Of a stretch of 17,381 nucleotides of DNA, positions 8,771-16,137 are shown piece after piece (positions within the stretch are counted from its first letter, which is position 1; every line of letters begins with the position of its first letter). The notes below the pieces were generated by a model. It was not told the DNA's origin and did not search any database. It worked only from the letters and a program-made list of their open reading frames with translations. The position numbers and the translations under genes are program-made. This DNA is from Methylotetracoccus sp. (GTDB taxonomy: Bacteria > Pseudomonadota > Gammaproteobacteria > Methylococcales > Methylococcaceae): contig JALORT010000003.1 in assembly GCA_025458755.1 (NCBI GenBank), positions 1 to 17,381 on the forward strand, in the 5' to 3' direction.

Positions 8771-9693
8771 CGCACACCCATATCCCGCAGGATGCGGTCG
8801 GCGCCCTGAGCCAGCAAATCCTCCGCCACGGCCACACCGATATCACGCGCGGCGGACGCGTCACCGCGACGTTCGCTGCATAAAATAGTGCCGCCATCCG
8901 CCGCTGCCACTAATCCTCGAAGACGCAGTTCGGCCCCGCTCCATTCGGCGTAGCCCGCAATCGGGACTTGGCAGCCGCCCTGCAGGCGCTCGTTCAGCGC
9001 CCTTTCGCTCTGCACGCAAACCGCCGTCGGCTCATGGTGGAGAACAGTCAACAGCTCGTGGATCGGCGCGTCGTCCCGCCTGCATTCGATGCCTAGCGCT
9101 CCCTGACCGATCGCGGGCAGGCAGACCTCGGCATCGAGAAATTGCGTGATGACATGAGCCAAGCCCAGCCGCTTGAGCCCGGCGGCGGCGAGCACGACGG
9201 CATCGCATTCCCGCGATGCGAGTTTGGCCAGCCGCGTGTTCACATTGCCGCGCAGACTGATCCATCGGCACTCCGGCACATGGGCTCGCAACTGGCACTG
9301 CCGCCGCAAGCTGGAGGTCCCGATCACCGCATGCGGCGGCAGCGCCTGCACCCCGGCAAAGCGGTCGGAAACAAACGCATCCCGCGGATCCTCGCGCTCC
9401 AGTATCGCGGCGATATGCAGCGCGTCCGGAAGTTCGACCGGCACGTCTTTCATCGAATGAACGGCGATGTCCGCGCGGCCTTCGAGCAGACTCTGTTCCA
9501 GTTCCTTGACAAACAAGCCCTTGCCACCCAGTTTGGCCAGCGGCGCATCCAGCAGTTTGTCACCGCGGGTACTCATCGGATGGAGCTCGACCGACAACTG
9601 CGGAAATTCCGCTCGGAGCCGCGCCGCGACATGTTCCGCCTGCCACAAAGCGAGCGGACTTTTTCGCGTTGCGATGCGAACCACGGGATTCAA
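8767..9693 (-). CDS. hemC: Hydroxymethylbilane synthase (porphobilinogen deaminase)
   Basis: HemC joins four porphobilinogen molecules into hydroxymethylbilane. The 308-residue product carries [16 protein letters not shown] at the N-terminus. It has [20 protein letters not shown], then [13 protein letters not shown] with the catalytic Asp83, and [11 protein letters not shown]. Further on are [13 protein letters not shown] and [15 protein letters not shown], in which Cys241 anchors the dipyrromethane cofactor. The upstream boundary is uncertain: TTG 9693 gives the longest sensible N-terminus and GTG 9684 is an alternative; there is no ATG near and no strong ribosome-binding site. It is the first gene of hemCDXY, with a good extended -10 element about 35 bases upstream. 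Confidence 0.96.
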   Translation of the reverse strand: MNPVVRIATRKSPLALWQAEHVAARLRAEFPQLSVELHPMSTRGDKLLDAPLAKLGGKGLFVKELEQSLLEGRADIAVHSMKDVPVELPDALHIAAILEREDPRDAFVSDRFAGVQALPPHAVIGTSSLRRQCQLRAHVPECRWISLRGNVNTRLAKLASRECDAVVLAAAGLKRLGLAHVITQFLDAEVCLPAIGQGALGIECRRDDAPIHELLTVLHHEPTAVCVQSERALNERLQGGCQVPIAGYAEWSGAELRLRGLVAAADGGTILCSERRGDASAARDIGVAVAEDLLAQGADRILRDMGVR

Positions 9694-10028
9694 GGGGGGA
9701 TGCCGCTGCGGAGATTAAAGGACCGCGATTCTATCAGATCGCGCCCGGCAGAGTGGCGCGCGGCGCCCAGGCGCGGTGCTACGACCGCCGGCACATGAAG
9801 CTTCCTGCCTGCTCGTGCGATCGTTCGTGACGACCACTCGTCGCTCGGGAGCACAGAGCGCGGCCCTTCTCCGGCGTTCGCCCGGTGCCGCCTAGCGGCG
9901 GGTTTCGACGACCGCGGGACAAACGCGGCCCAACCGCCCGAAGCGGTGCCCGCTGGGGCGATTTTCCGAAGCATGGCGGTTTGAACGGTCGGAGCCACCC
10001 CGCAGCACTTGCCGACCAACAGCGCCGC
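9694..10028. other. Gene-free region between hemC and suhB
   Basis: This 335-bp GC-rich stretch lies between the end of suhB and the start of hemC, both on the minus strand. It holds the hemC promoter at its left end. It also has a small perfect hairpin GCCGC-CTA-GCGGC at 9887-9899, followed on the plus strand by GGGTTT. Frames across it lack family resemblance and ribosome-binding sites. I see no terminator with a T-tract for suhB and no RNA gene that I recognise. Confidence 0.5.
9728..9733 (-). promoter_or_regulatory. hemC operon promoter, extended -10 element
   Basis: On the minus strand the sequence reads TGATAGAAT: an extended -10 (TG one base before the hexamer) with TAGAAT matching five of six sigma-70 consensus bases. 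No convincing -35 is seen at 16-18 bp, as is allowed for extended -10 promoters. Transcription would begin near 9721 and give a leader of about 28 bases before TTG 9693. Confidence 0.6.
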
Positions 10029-10841
10029 CTACGCCATCTCGCCCCGGAGGGCCTCGGTCAGATGGGGCGCAATGATGTCGCGCATGGCTTGATGGAGTTT
10101 GGGATTGGCCGTCAGCACATGGCCGGTTTCCATCGCCCGATCGCCGCCAACCAGATCGGTCACGATGCCGCCCGCCTCGCGGATCATCAGCACGCCGGCC
10201 GCCATGTCCCACGGCTGCAGACCCATTTCCCAGAACCCGTCGAGGCGCCCTGCAGCGACATAGGCGAGATCAAGCGCCGCCGAGCCGGCCCGGCGGATAC
10301 CGGCGGTATCGCGGATCAGGTCTTTCAGCATGGCGAGATAAGCGTCAATGTACCGCTGGTCCTTAAACGGAAAGCCGGTACCCAGCAGCGCTCCGTGCAG
10401 TGTAGTCTGCGCGGTGACCCGGATACGCCGGTTCTCCAGCATCGCTCCCGAGCCGCGCTTCGCCGTAAACAATTCCTGGCGGAGCGGATCGTAGATCACC
10501 GCGGCTTCCGGAACGCCCCGGTACATCAGGCCGATCGACACCGCAAATTGCGGAAAACCGTGCAGGAAGTTGGTGGTGCCGTCCAGCGGATCGATCACCC
10601 AGACGTACTCCTCCCTTCGGGTGCCCTGACGGCCGGTTTCCTCAGCCAGAATGCCGTGGCCGGGAAAGGCTTTCTGCAGCACGTAGATGATTTCGCTTTC
10701 CGCCTGACGATCGACTTCGCTGACAAAATCGTTGCGACTCTTGACGGTGATCTTTCGCGGGTCGACGCGACCGAGCGAGCGGGTGATCACCTCGCCTGCC
10801 GCTCGGGCGGCGCGGATCGCAATCGTGAGCATTGGGTCCAT
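10029..10841 (-). CDS. suhB: Inositol-1-monophosphatase family protein SuhB
   Basis: A 270-residue Mg2+-dependent phosphatase of the inositol monophosphatase family. All metal and catalytic motifs align in position with E. coli SuhB: Glu67 in GILAEETG, Asp84 and Asp87 in WVIDPLDGTTNF, and Asp212 in LQPWDMAAGVLMIREAGG. ATG 10841 (MDPMLTIAIRAARAAG) is chosen because it matches family N-termini and has AAGGA about ten bases upstream; the frame stays open for a further 41 codons, which are not family-like. In E. coli SuhB also acts with Nus factors in rRNA antitermination, and its gene is divergent from trmJ, as here. The 85-bp gap to trmJ must carry both promoters. Confidence 0.94.
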   Translation of the reverse strand: MDPMLTIAIRAARAAGEVITRSLGRVDPRKITVKSRNDFVSEVDRQAESEIIYVLQKAFPGHGILAEETGRQGTRREEYVWVIDPLDGTTNFLHGFPQFAVSIGLMYRGVPEAAVIYDPLRQELFTAKRGSGAMLENRRIRVTAQTTLHGALLGTGFPFKDQRYIDAYLAMLKDLIRDTAGIRRAGSAALDLAYVAAGRLDGFWEMGLQPWDMAAGVLMIREAGGIVTDLVGGDRAMETGHVLTANPKLHQAMRDIIAPHLTEALRGEMA

Positions 10842-10868
10842 AAATGAAACATCCTTGGGTAACGGCTT

Positions 10869-10874
10869 AGAATA
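10869..10874 (-). promoter_or_regulatory. Possible suhB -10 element
   Basis: The minus strand reads TGCTATTCT, an extended -10 with TATTCT (four of six consensus bases), about 28 bases before the suhB ATG. No clear -35 was found. It lies in the short AT-rich patch between suhB and trmJ. Confidence 0.4.
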
Positions 10875-10886
10875 GCAAAATTCTGT

Positions 10887-10892
10887 TACCAT
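10887..10892 (+). promoter_or_regulatory. Possible trmJ-cysE -10 element
   Basis: The plus strand reads TGTTACCAT, an extended -10 with TACCAT (four of six consensus bases), about 35 bases before the trmJ start. It is only some 13 bp from the putative suhB -10, so the two promoters would compete for polymerase. No clear -35. Confidence 0.35.
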
Positions 10893-10926
10893 CCCAGGTT
10901 TTTCGCCGACTCGGGTCAGACACAAC

Positions 10927-11670
10927 GTGTTGCAACGCGTGCGCATCGTTCTGGTTGAAACCACTCATCCCGGCAACATCGGTGCGGTGGCGCGGGCGAT
11001 GAAGAACATGGAGCTATCGGACCTGGCCTTGGTGAACCCGAAGATTTTTCCGAGCGAGCAGGCGACCGCACGCGCCGCCGGCGCAGATGACATTTTGAGC
11101 GCCGCCGCCGTGTACGACGATCTTCCAGCGGCCATCGCCGACTGCCGGCTGATCGTCGGGGCCAGCGCGCGGCTGCGCTCGATTCGCTGGCCTCAGGTGT
11201 CGCCGCGGGAATGCGCCGAGCTCGTCAGCACGCAGCGGCCCGGCAGCCAGACGGCGATTCTGTTCGGCCGCGAGCATTCGGGGCTGACCAACGAAGAGCT
11301 GGAGCACTGCCACTTCCTGCTTCATATCCCCAGCAACCCGGCCTTTTCCTCGCTGAATGTCGCGGCCGCCGTGCAGCTCGTCGCTTATGAGCTTTACCTG
11401 GCGGCCACGGGAATACTCGGCGCCACGCCCCCTTCACCGCTGTTAGCCTCCTCCGCCGAAATGGAATCGTTCTTTCAACACCTCGAAGCGACGCTGTGGG
11501 ATTTCGGCTTCCTGCACGAGCGCAAATCCTCGCCGTCAATCATGCGGCGCTTGCGGCGCATCTTCAGTCGGTCGCGCATCGAGGAGCGGGAAATTCATTT
11601 GCTGCGCGGCATTCTGAGCACGCTGCAATATCGCCTCCAGACCCGATCGGCGGGATCGAGGCCATGCTGA
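10927..11670 (+). CDS. trmJ: tRNA (cytidine/uridine-2'-O-)-methyltransferase TrmJ
   Basis: TrmJ uses SAM to 2'-O-methylate position 32 in the tRNA anticodon loop. The 247-residue product is a SPOUT-class (knotted) methyltransferase. It opens [20 protein letters not shown] with the substrate Asn/Arg cluster, then [12 protein letters not shown], and AGADDIL. The knot motifs are [15 protein letters not shown] and [20 protein letters not shown]. The C-terminal helical extension ([20 protein letters not shown]) is also as in E. coli TrmJ. GTG 10927 gives [12 protein letters not shown], parallel to MLQNIRIVLVET in E. coli. The gene overlaps cysE by 7 bp, so the two are co-translated. The divergent suhB neighbour is a conserved arrangement. 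Confidence 0.94.
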   Translation: MLQRVRIVLVETTHPGNIGAVARAMKNMELSDLALVNPKIFPSEQATARAAGADDILSAAAVYDDLPAAIADCRLIVGASARLRSIRWPQVSPRECAELVSTQRPGSQTAILFGREHSGLTNEELEHCHFLLHIPSNPAFSSLNVAAAVQLVAYELYLAATGILGATPPSPLLASSAEMESFFQHLEATLWDFGFLHERKSSPSIMRRLRRIFSRSRIEEREIHLLRGILSTLQYRLQTRSAGSRPC

Positions 11671-12455
11671 AGCGGTTGCACGAGGAGTTCGACTGCATTT
11701 TTGAGCGGGATCCCGCCGCTCAATCCTTTTGGGAGATCATCACGATCTACCCCGGCGTCCAAGCGATTCTGATGCATCGGATCACCTATCGTCTGTGGAC
11801 GAGAGGCTTCCGTTGGTTCGCGCGCCTGATCGCCTATTTGTCCCGCTGGTGGACCGGCATCGAAATCCATCCAGGTGCGAAAATCGGCCGGCGGTTGTTC
11901 ATCGATCATGGCATGGGCGTGGTCATCGGCGAAACCGCGGTGATCGGCGACGACTGCACGCTCTATCACGGTGTCACGCTAGGAGGCACTAGCTGGACCA
12001 AGGGGAAGCGCCATCCGACCTTAGGCAACAGCGTCGTGATTGGTGCCGGCGCCAAGGTTTTGGGGCCGATCACGGTCGGCGACGGCGCGCGGATCGGTTC
12101 CAACTCGGTGGTTTTGAGAAACGTGCCGCCCGGCGCGACAGTGGTCGGCATCCCCGGCCATTTCGTCAACCCGAACCGCCAGATTCAGGAACAGCAGCGT
12201 CGTGCGATCGCTAGCAAGATCGGTTTCGATGCCTACGGCATGACACCGGATATGCCGGACCCGGTCGCGCATGCTGTCAACCACATGCTGGACCATATCC
12301 AGAAGCTGGACGAACAAGTCGAAGCGCTGAAACGAACCATCGAGCGCCACGGCATCGAGATGCATCAGCCCCCGTTACCAAATCTGGAACCGTGTCAACT
12401 CGAACAAGGCGATGACGGTGACGCCTCCGTAATCAAGGCAGGTGGTAACGACTAA
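11664..12455 (+). CDS. cysE: Serine O-acetyltransferase (short, EpsC/NifP-like CysE)
   Basis: CysE acetylates L-serine with acetyl-CoA to O-acetylserine, the carbon acceptor for cysteine synthesis. From ATG 11664 the product is 263 residues. A short helical N-terminal domain (1-65) leads into left-handed beta-helix hexapeptide repeats (66-165). [20 protein letters not shown] contains Glu67 and the catalytic His82, followed by [37 protein letters not shown] and [11 protein letters not shown]. The C-terminal tail (170-263) includes [17 protein letters not shown], a probable coiled coil, and a low-complexity acidic end. The start lies inside the last codons of trmJ. In many gammaproteobacteria iscR follows cysE; here it does not. 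CysE supply is often feedback-inhibited by cysteine through the C-terminus, which cannot be judged here. Confidence 0.94.
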   Translation: MLKRLHEEFDCIFERDPAAQSFWEIITIYPGVQAILMHRITYRLWTRGFRWFARLIAYLSRWWTGIEIHPGAKIGRRLFIDHGMGVVIGETAVIGDDCTLYHGVTLGGTSWTKGKRHPTLGNSVVIGAGAKVLGPITVGDGARIGSNSVVLRNVPPGATVVGIPGHFVNPNRQIQEQQRRAIASKIGFDAYGMTPDMPDPVAHAVNHMLDHIQKLDEQVEALKRTIERHGIEMHQPPLPNLEPCQLEQGDDGDASVIKAGGND

Positions 12456-12558
12456 CGCCCGTCGCTGACTCGCGGAAGACCGCAGGAAACCGCAGGAGCA
12501 TCCGCACAGTGCGGCATTTCGCGCGTTCGTGGTGTGGGAAAGCACGCAGTGTTCGTGC

Positions 12559-12567
12559 TGTGCATAA
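12559..12567 (-). promoter_or_regulatory. DnaA-box-like 9-mer TTATGCACA
   Basis: The minus strand reads TTATGCACA, which fits the relaxed DnaA box TTATNCACA exactly. It lies about 250 bp left of the main cluster. Confidence 0.35.
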
Positions 12568-12695
12568 GTCTCACGCTCAGGCTCCTCCGCCAGGCCCCTG
12601 GAAACGTTGAAAAATCAGGTGCCGGCCGGTCACACCTATGGCAGCAGCGGGCGGCTTGATCGCCTCACTGCCCGCCAAAAAATCACGCAACCTAC

Positions 12696-12724
12696 TGTTT
12701 AATAAATTTTTCATCGCTTTTATA
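12696..12724. other. AT-rich block, possible unwinding element
   Basis: 24 of 29 bases are A or T in an otherwise GC-rich window, with the run TTTAATAAATTTTT. It sits about 90 bp to the left of the DnaA-box cluster, the relation expected of a DNA-unwinding element. It could equally be the upstream element of a promoter. Confidence 0.35.
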
Positions 12725-12812
12725 CGCGTTTTGCCCAGTCATTTCCGGAAGCAAGTCTTGACATTCGACATCCTTTTCTAGCCACATGCGAGATAACCGG
12801 CCGGGTCCGCTT

Positions 12813-12847
12813 TTTTCCACAGAATCTGTGGATAACTCTGTGTATCA
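12813..12847. promoter_or_regulatory. Cluster of three DnaA-box-like 9-mers
   Basis: Three sites lie within 35 bp. TTTTCCACA is at 12813-12821 on the plus strand, with one mismatch to TTATCCACA. A perfect TTATCCACA is at 12827-12835 on the minus strand. TGATACACA is at 12839-12847 on the minus strand and is weaker. The first two face each other and form the near-perfect palindrome CCACAGAATCTGTGG (12817-12831). A perfect box with two close partners is unlikely to be chance in GC-rich DNA, but its function is inferred. Confidence 0.5.
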
Positions 12848-12962
12848 GCCGCGGAAATCGGCCGGAAGACCGCGAAAAACATGGACTGTCTTCAGGCTGT
12901 AAAAAATCTTGCCAGAAATCTGTTAGCCTACGACGTCGAACCCACACTCATCGCCATTGAGC

Positions 12963-13772
12963 ATGCCGCAGATCGACTTTGAGACTGAAGTTCTCACTCG
13001 CAGCTATTCCACACCGGTTCTGGTGGACTTCTGGGCACCGTGGTGCGCGCCCTGTCGAGCACTCACGCCGATTCTCGAACAGGTCGCGGAACGGCACGCG
13101 GACCGCTTCGAATTGGTCAAGGTGAATACGGAGGAGCAGCCCGAAATCGCGGAGCGTTATCGTGTACGGGGAATCCCCAATGTGAAGTTGTTCGTCGACG
13201 GTCAAGCGGTGAATGAATTCACCGGCGCCTTGTCCGCGGACATGGTCGAGGAATGGCTGAAGCGTGCCCTGCCCAGTCCCTACAGAACCCAGCTACAGCA
13301 AGCGGAACAGTTAGCCGCCGAGGGCCGGGATGGTGAAGCCAAAGCCCTGCTCGAGCAGATCGTGGCGGCCGAGCCCGATAACGGCGCGGCGGCCGTGCTG
13401 TTGGCGCGCCTGCTGCTCGCTGCGGATGCTGAGAAGGCTTGTGCCGCCATCGAGCGCATCGGTCCGGATTCCGACTTTTTCGGCGAGGCCGAGGCGATAC
13501 GCACGTTCGCCCGGTTGTTCGGCCTGATCGCCAACCCGGAGCGCCTGCCCGATCATGCCGCGAAGGACGATTATCTGGCCGCGGCCCGTCATCTCTCGCA
13601 AGGGAATTACGACCCTGCGCTGGCGGGCTTCATCAAGGTCGTCAGAACGGCCCGGAACTTCGATGAGGACGGGGCACGCAAAGCCTGCGTGGCGATCTTC
13701 AAGCACTTGGGTGATGACCACGAACTCACGCGGAAATACCGCAGCCTGTTGAGCAGCGCCTTGTATGTGTGA
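12963..13772 (+). CDS. cnoX: Thioredoxin-like co-chaperone CnoX (YbbN)
   Basis: A 269-residue fusion of an N-terminal thioredoxin fold (1-105) with C-terminal tetratricopeptide-like helices (110-269), the CnoX/YbbN architecture. The active site is WCAPC (residues 27-31), so both redox cysteines are present; the E. coli protein has lost the first one. VRGIPNVKLFVDGQ contains the cis-proline loop. The C-terminal part includes EGRDGEAKALLEQIVAAEPD and the tail HLGDDHELTRKYRSLLSSAL typical of the family. CnoX protects proteins from chlorine or oxidative damage and hands clients to GroEL/DnaK. The start is uncertain: ATG 12963 matches the family opening, an in-frame TTG is at 12957, and neither has a clear ribosome-binding site. 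It overlaps the following dipeptidase gene by 8 bp. It is the first gene of a plus-strand cluster. Confidence 0.9.
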   Translation: MPQIDFETEVLTRSYSTPVLVDFWAPWCAPCRALTPILEQVAERHADRFELVKVNTEEQPEIAERYRVRGIPNVKLFVDGQAVNEFTGALSADMVEEWLKRALPSPYRTQLQQAEQLAAEGRDGEAKALLEQIVAAEPDNGAAAVLLARLLLAADAEKACAAIERIGPDSDFFGEAEAIRTFARLFGLIANPERLPDHAAKDDYLAAARHLSQGNYDPALAGFIKVVRTARNFDEDGARKACVAIFKHLGDDHELTRKYRSLLSSALYV

Positions 13773-14445
13773 TGGCGGTGCCCGGCGCCGAGGAGTCTGC
13801 GTTGTGATTCTTACACTCCTCAGCACGGCCTGCTCAGCCCTGCCGTTGCGTGAGAACGTACCGCCGAGTGTTGGCGCCTCCCGCGCGCCGGATCTGGTCG
13901 AGTTGACCACGCTCGATCCCACGCTGAAGCTCGATATTCGCTATGCGACCACCAACAACTTCATCGGTCGCCAGGTCTATCCCGAGGCGCGCGCGTTCCT
14001 GCAAAGGCCGGCGGCCGAAGCTTTGGTGCGAGTCCATTCACGGCTGCGCCATCAGCACCTCGGCTTGCTGATCTTCGACGGCTATCGCCCGTGGTCGGTC
14101 ACCAAGATCTTTTGGGATTCGGTCAGCGGCAACAAGAGAAATTTCGTCGCCGACCCTAAACAAGGTTCTAAACACAACCGCGGCTGTGCGGTGGACCTGG
14201 CTCTGTACGACCGCACCACCGGCGAGCCGATCGCAATGCCGACCGACTATGACGAAATGACCACCCGCGCCTACCCCGATTACACCGGGGGCAGTGCGGA
14301 ATCCCGCCGTTTCCGCGACTTGCTCCGCCAGGCGATGGAGGCGGAAGGATTTACCGTCCATCCGCGGGAATGGTGGCATTTCGACCACCAGGACTGGCCG
14401 GAGTACGCGGTACTCGATGTTCCGTTCTCCGCCGTGACCCGTTGA
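13765..14445 (+). CDS. D-alanyl-D-alanine dipeptidase (VanX/DdpX family, M15D), probably exported lipoprotein
   Basis: A 226-residue zinc dipeptidase that hydrolyses D-Ala-D-Ala. Catalytic residues are complete: Arg108 in FDGYRPW, the zinc ligands His137 and Asp144 in SKHNRGCAVDL, Glu202 and the third ligand His205 in REWWHFDH. The N-terminus has two or three arginines, a hydrophobic stretch VCVVILTLLS and then TACSALPL; Cys23 is preceded by Ser-Thr-Ala, an imperfect lipobox. It is therefore probably an envelope lipoprotein acting in the periplasm on peptidoglycan-derived dipeptide, as in Salmonella PcgL or DdpX, rather than a vancomycin-resistance VanX in the cytoplasm. No vanH, vanA or vanRS lies nearby. 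ATG 13765 overlaps the cnoX stop by 8 bp; GTG codons near 13801 are shorter alternatives. Export is inferred. Confidence 0.9.
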   Translation: MCDGGARRRGVCVVILTLLSTACSALPLRENVPPSVGASRAPDLVELTTLDPTLKLDIRYATTNNFIGRQVYPEARAFLQRPAAEALVRVHSRLRHQHLGLLIFDGYRPWSVTKIFWDSVSGNKRNFVADPKQGSKHNRGCAVDLALYDRTTGEPIAMPTDYDEMTTRAYPDYTGGSAESRRFRDLLRQAMEAEGFTVHPREWWHFDHQDWPEYAVLDVPFSAVTR

Positions 14446-14454
14446 GAGCAAATC

Positions 14455-15213
14455 ATGTTTCCTATTCGCGATGAGAATCCCGCCGTCCGGCAACCGATCG
14501 CCACCATCCTGCTGATCGCGATGAACATCGCGGCCTGGGTGTTCGTGCAGGGTGCCGGAAGCGCGATGCCTTTGGCGCAATCGCTCTGCCTGTACGGCTT
14601 GATCCCCGGTGAATTGTTCGGCCTGGCTCCGATGAACACGCAGATTCCGCTCGGTGAGGGACTCTCATGCCTGCTGGACGGCCAGACCTCGCACCTGACG
14701 CTGCTGTCTCATATGTTCCTGCACGGCGGCTGGTTCCACATCATCGGCAATCTCTGGTTCCTGTGGATCTTCGGTGACAATGTGGAAGATGCGATGGGAG
14801 CACCGCGCTTCCTGATCTTCTACCTGCTGTGCGGATTGGCGGCGGCGTTCGCACAAATCGCGACCGATCCGTCCGCAGCGATCCCGATGGTGGGGGCCTC
14901 CGGCGCCATCGGCGGTGTGATGGGCGCCTACGCCCGGCTGTATCCCCGAGCCCATGTCATCGTCGCGATCTTTCTCGGTTTCTTTTTCACCACGGTATCG
15001 TTACCGGCGATCGCGATGCTTGGCTACTGGTTCTTCATCCAGATTGCCGGCGGCCTGCCGGCCTTGCAAGGGGCGGGCGGCGGCGTGGCGTTCTGGGCGC
15101 ATATCGGGGGTTTCCTCGCCGGCTTCCTGCTGGTCAAGCCGATGCACCGCCCCGACTTCCTGCGCGCCCATCTTGCCCAAGCACGGCGGCAGACCGCACG
15201 CTATCGGCTGTAG
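14455..15213 (+). CDS. Rhomboid-family intramembrane serine protease
   Basis: A 252-residue polytopic membrane protein. The catalytic serine is Ser149 in MVGASGAIGGVMGAYARL and the catalytic histidine His216 in FWAHIGGFLAGF. The upstream HGGWFHIIGNLWFLWIFG (90-107) holds the conserved His and Asn of the oxyanion region. About six helices are visible: 15-32, 84-107, 117-136, 146-162, 166-200 (probably including the fifth helix) and 212-227. The product is an inner-membrane protease cleaving other membrane proteins near the lipid surface; substrates are unknown. It is of the short bacterial class with a long first loop (about residues 35-82). ATG 14455 follows GAGAG with a suitable spacing. It lies 9 bp after the dipeptidase and 40 bp before the next gene, so it is probably in the same operon. 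Confidence 0.92.
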   Translation: MFPIRDENPAVRQPIATILLIAMNIAAWVFVQGAGSAMPLAQSLCLYGLIPGELFGLAPMNTQIPLGEGLSCLLDGQTSHLTLLSHMFLHGGWFHIIGNLWFLWIFGDNVEDAMGAPRFLIFYLLCGLAAAFAQIATDPSAAIPMVGASGAIGGVMGAYARLYPRAHVIVAIFLGFFFTTVSLPAIAMLGYWFFIQIAGGLPALQGAGGGVAFWAHIGGFLAGFLLVKPMHRPDFLRAHLAQARRQTARYRL

Positions 15214-15253
15214 CCGGGCTGCGGTTCCCGCCGGCCAGAACCAGCGCGCCCCC

Positions 15254-15775
15254 ATGCCGCGTGGGGAGGCAACCAGGACCCGACTGAAGCTCACGATCAT
15301 CTCGGGCGGCCAGACGGGCGTCGACCGCGGAGCGCTGGATGCCGCATTGGCCGCCGGGGTGACATGCCGCGGCTGGTGCCCCGCAGGCCGCTTGGCCGAA
15401 GACGGACCGCTGCCGGATCGCTACCCGCTGACAGAACTTGCCCACGGCGGTTATCCGGAACGCACGCTCAAGAACATTCAGGACAGCGACGGCACCGTCA
15501 TTCTGCATTTCGGACGGCTCGAAGGCGGAACCCTGCTGACGGCATCGCACTGCGCCGAGTCCGGCAAGCCCCACCGGTTGATCGATCTCTCGGCAACCCC
15601 GCCCGGCCTCGCTGTCGATGCCATCCTCCGCTTCATCGCGGAATCACGAGTAACCGCGCTGAACGTAGCCGGTCCGAGGGCGAGCGAAGAACCCCGCGCT
15701 TACGACACCGCACGCCAAGTCATTGGTCGCATGCTCCAGCGTCTGACGGCCGCGGTTTCTTGGACGGGGCAGTGA
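15254..15775 (+). CDS. Putative molybdenum carrier protein (MoCo-carrier family, Rossmann/SLOG-like)
   Basis: A 173-residue cytoplasmic protein beginning at ATG 15254; the frame is open upstream into the rhomboid gene, but family similarity starts at [20 protein letters not shown] (about residues 12-31). Other family features are [38 protein letters not shown], and [12 protein letters not shown] before the C-terminal helix. Relatives are called molybdenum carriers by analogy with an algal molybdopterin-binding protein, and resemble nucleotide-binding LOG/YpsA folds. No molybdopterin gene is nearby, so the metal role is an inherited name rather than something shown here. It is the last gene of the cnoX-dipeptidase-rhomboid run. 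Its 3' end converges on, and overlaps antisense, the tail of a YheU-like gene. Confidence 0.82.
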   Translation: MPRGEATRTRLKLTIISGGQTGVDRGALDAALAAGVTCRGWCPAGRLAEDGPLPDRYPLTELAHGGYPERTLKNIQDSDGTVILHFGRLEGGTLLTASHCAESGKPHRLIDLSATPPGLAVDAILRFIAESRVTALNVAGPRASEEPRAYDTARQVIGRMLQRLTAAVSWTGQ

Positions 15776-15952
15776 GCCGCTTTCCGCCCGCGGCGTTCCT
15801 TCCTCGCGCCGCAAGAGCTGACGCCGGACTTGGGCAACCTTGTCTTCGAGAGGCGTTTCCCGTTCGCCGTAATCGGCTCCGTCGCGGGTCACAAATTCCT
15901 CGATGAGCCCCTGCAGGGTCTCGGGGCTCAGTTCTTGGTGCGGGATGATCAT
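15644..15952 (-). CDS. YheU-like (UPF0270) gene with abnormal C-terminus, probably decaying
   Basis: From ATG 15952 the first 51 residues are clearly YheU/UPF0270: [20 protein letters not shown], then [20 protein letters not shown] and [11 protein letters not shown]. Family members then continue for about 20 residues with a hydrophobic strand after a Gly-Glu-Ala-like turn and end near residue 72. Here the text changes at about 15800 to a Pro/Arg-rich run ([19 protein letters not shown]) and the frame stays open to 102 residues. The two other frames do not restore the normal end. The loss of similarity falls within 25 bp of the stop of the convergent carrier gene (15775), and the last 132 bp are antisense to that gene. 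The family's function is unknown. I regard it as a gene whose 3' end was replaced; it may still be expressed. Confidence 0.6.
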   Translation of the reverse strand: MIIPHQELSPETLQGLIEEFVTRDGADYGERETPLEDKVAQVRRQLLRREEGTPRAESGSLPRPRNRGRQTLEHATNDLACGVVSAGFFARPRTGYVQRGYS

Positions 15953-16137
15953 TGCCGCCGGATCGATCCCAGGCGGGGCTTCGGAGCGGGAGTACGCGAC
16001 GAGACCGGGCGTCTTTCGATGCAAACCGGGCATAGGATAACCGCGAATGACGTCGAGTGGCCGACTTCGATTCATCCGATGCCGGCTGCTGTGATTGGCA
16101 ACACTCGCGGGCCGCGGGAGTCGGCGGCCAGGACTTC

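Larger units (their letters stand above)
12456..12962. other. Gene-free region with AT-rich block and DnaA-box cluster (origin-like or DnaA-controlled)
   Basis: This 507-bp region has no credible gene. The left half is GC-rich, with a perfect CCGCA-CAG-TGCGG hairpin (12502-12514), a tandem CCGCAGGA pair near 12480-12497 and a 13-base near-repeat at 12525 and 12551. Then comes a strikingly AT-rich block at 12696-12724 (24 of 29 bases A/T), and then a cluster of DnaA-box-like 9-mers at 12813-12847. An AT-rich segment beside clustered DnaA boxes is the plan of a bacterial oriC. Against that, dnaA, dnaN, rpmH, gidA and other usual neighbours are absent. It may instead be a DnaA-binding control or titration site, or the cnoX promoter region. 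Confidence 0.4.

Noticed and set aside
8945..8975. REP-like GTAGCCCGCAATCGGG sequence
   Set aside because: It lies within hemC and encodes the conserved segment around the cofactor cysteine, so the resemblance is chance.
12645..12680. Terminator after cysE (GCGGGC / GCCCGC inverted repeat)
   Set aside because: The stem is only six pairs with a 17-base loop, and it is followed by A residues rather than T on the plus strand.
12758..12787. TTGACA at 12758 as a -35 for cnoX
   Set aside because: No acceptable -10 hexamer at 15-19 bp downstream.
13765..14445. Vancomycin-resistance vanX
   Set aside because: The enzyme family fits, but the export signal and lack of vanH, vanA and vanRS neighbours point to a periplasmic dipeptidase.
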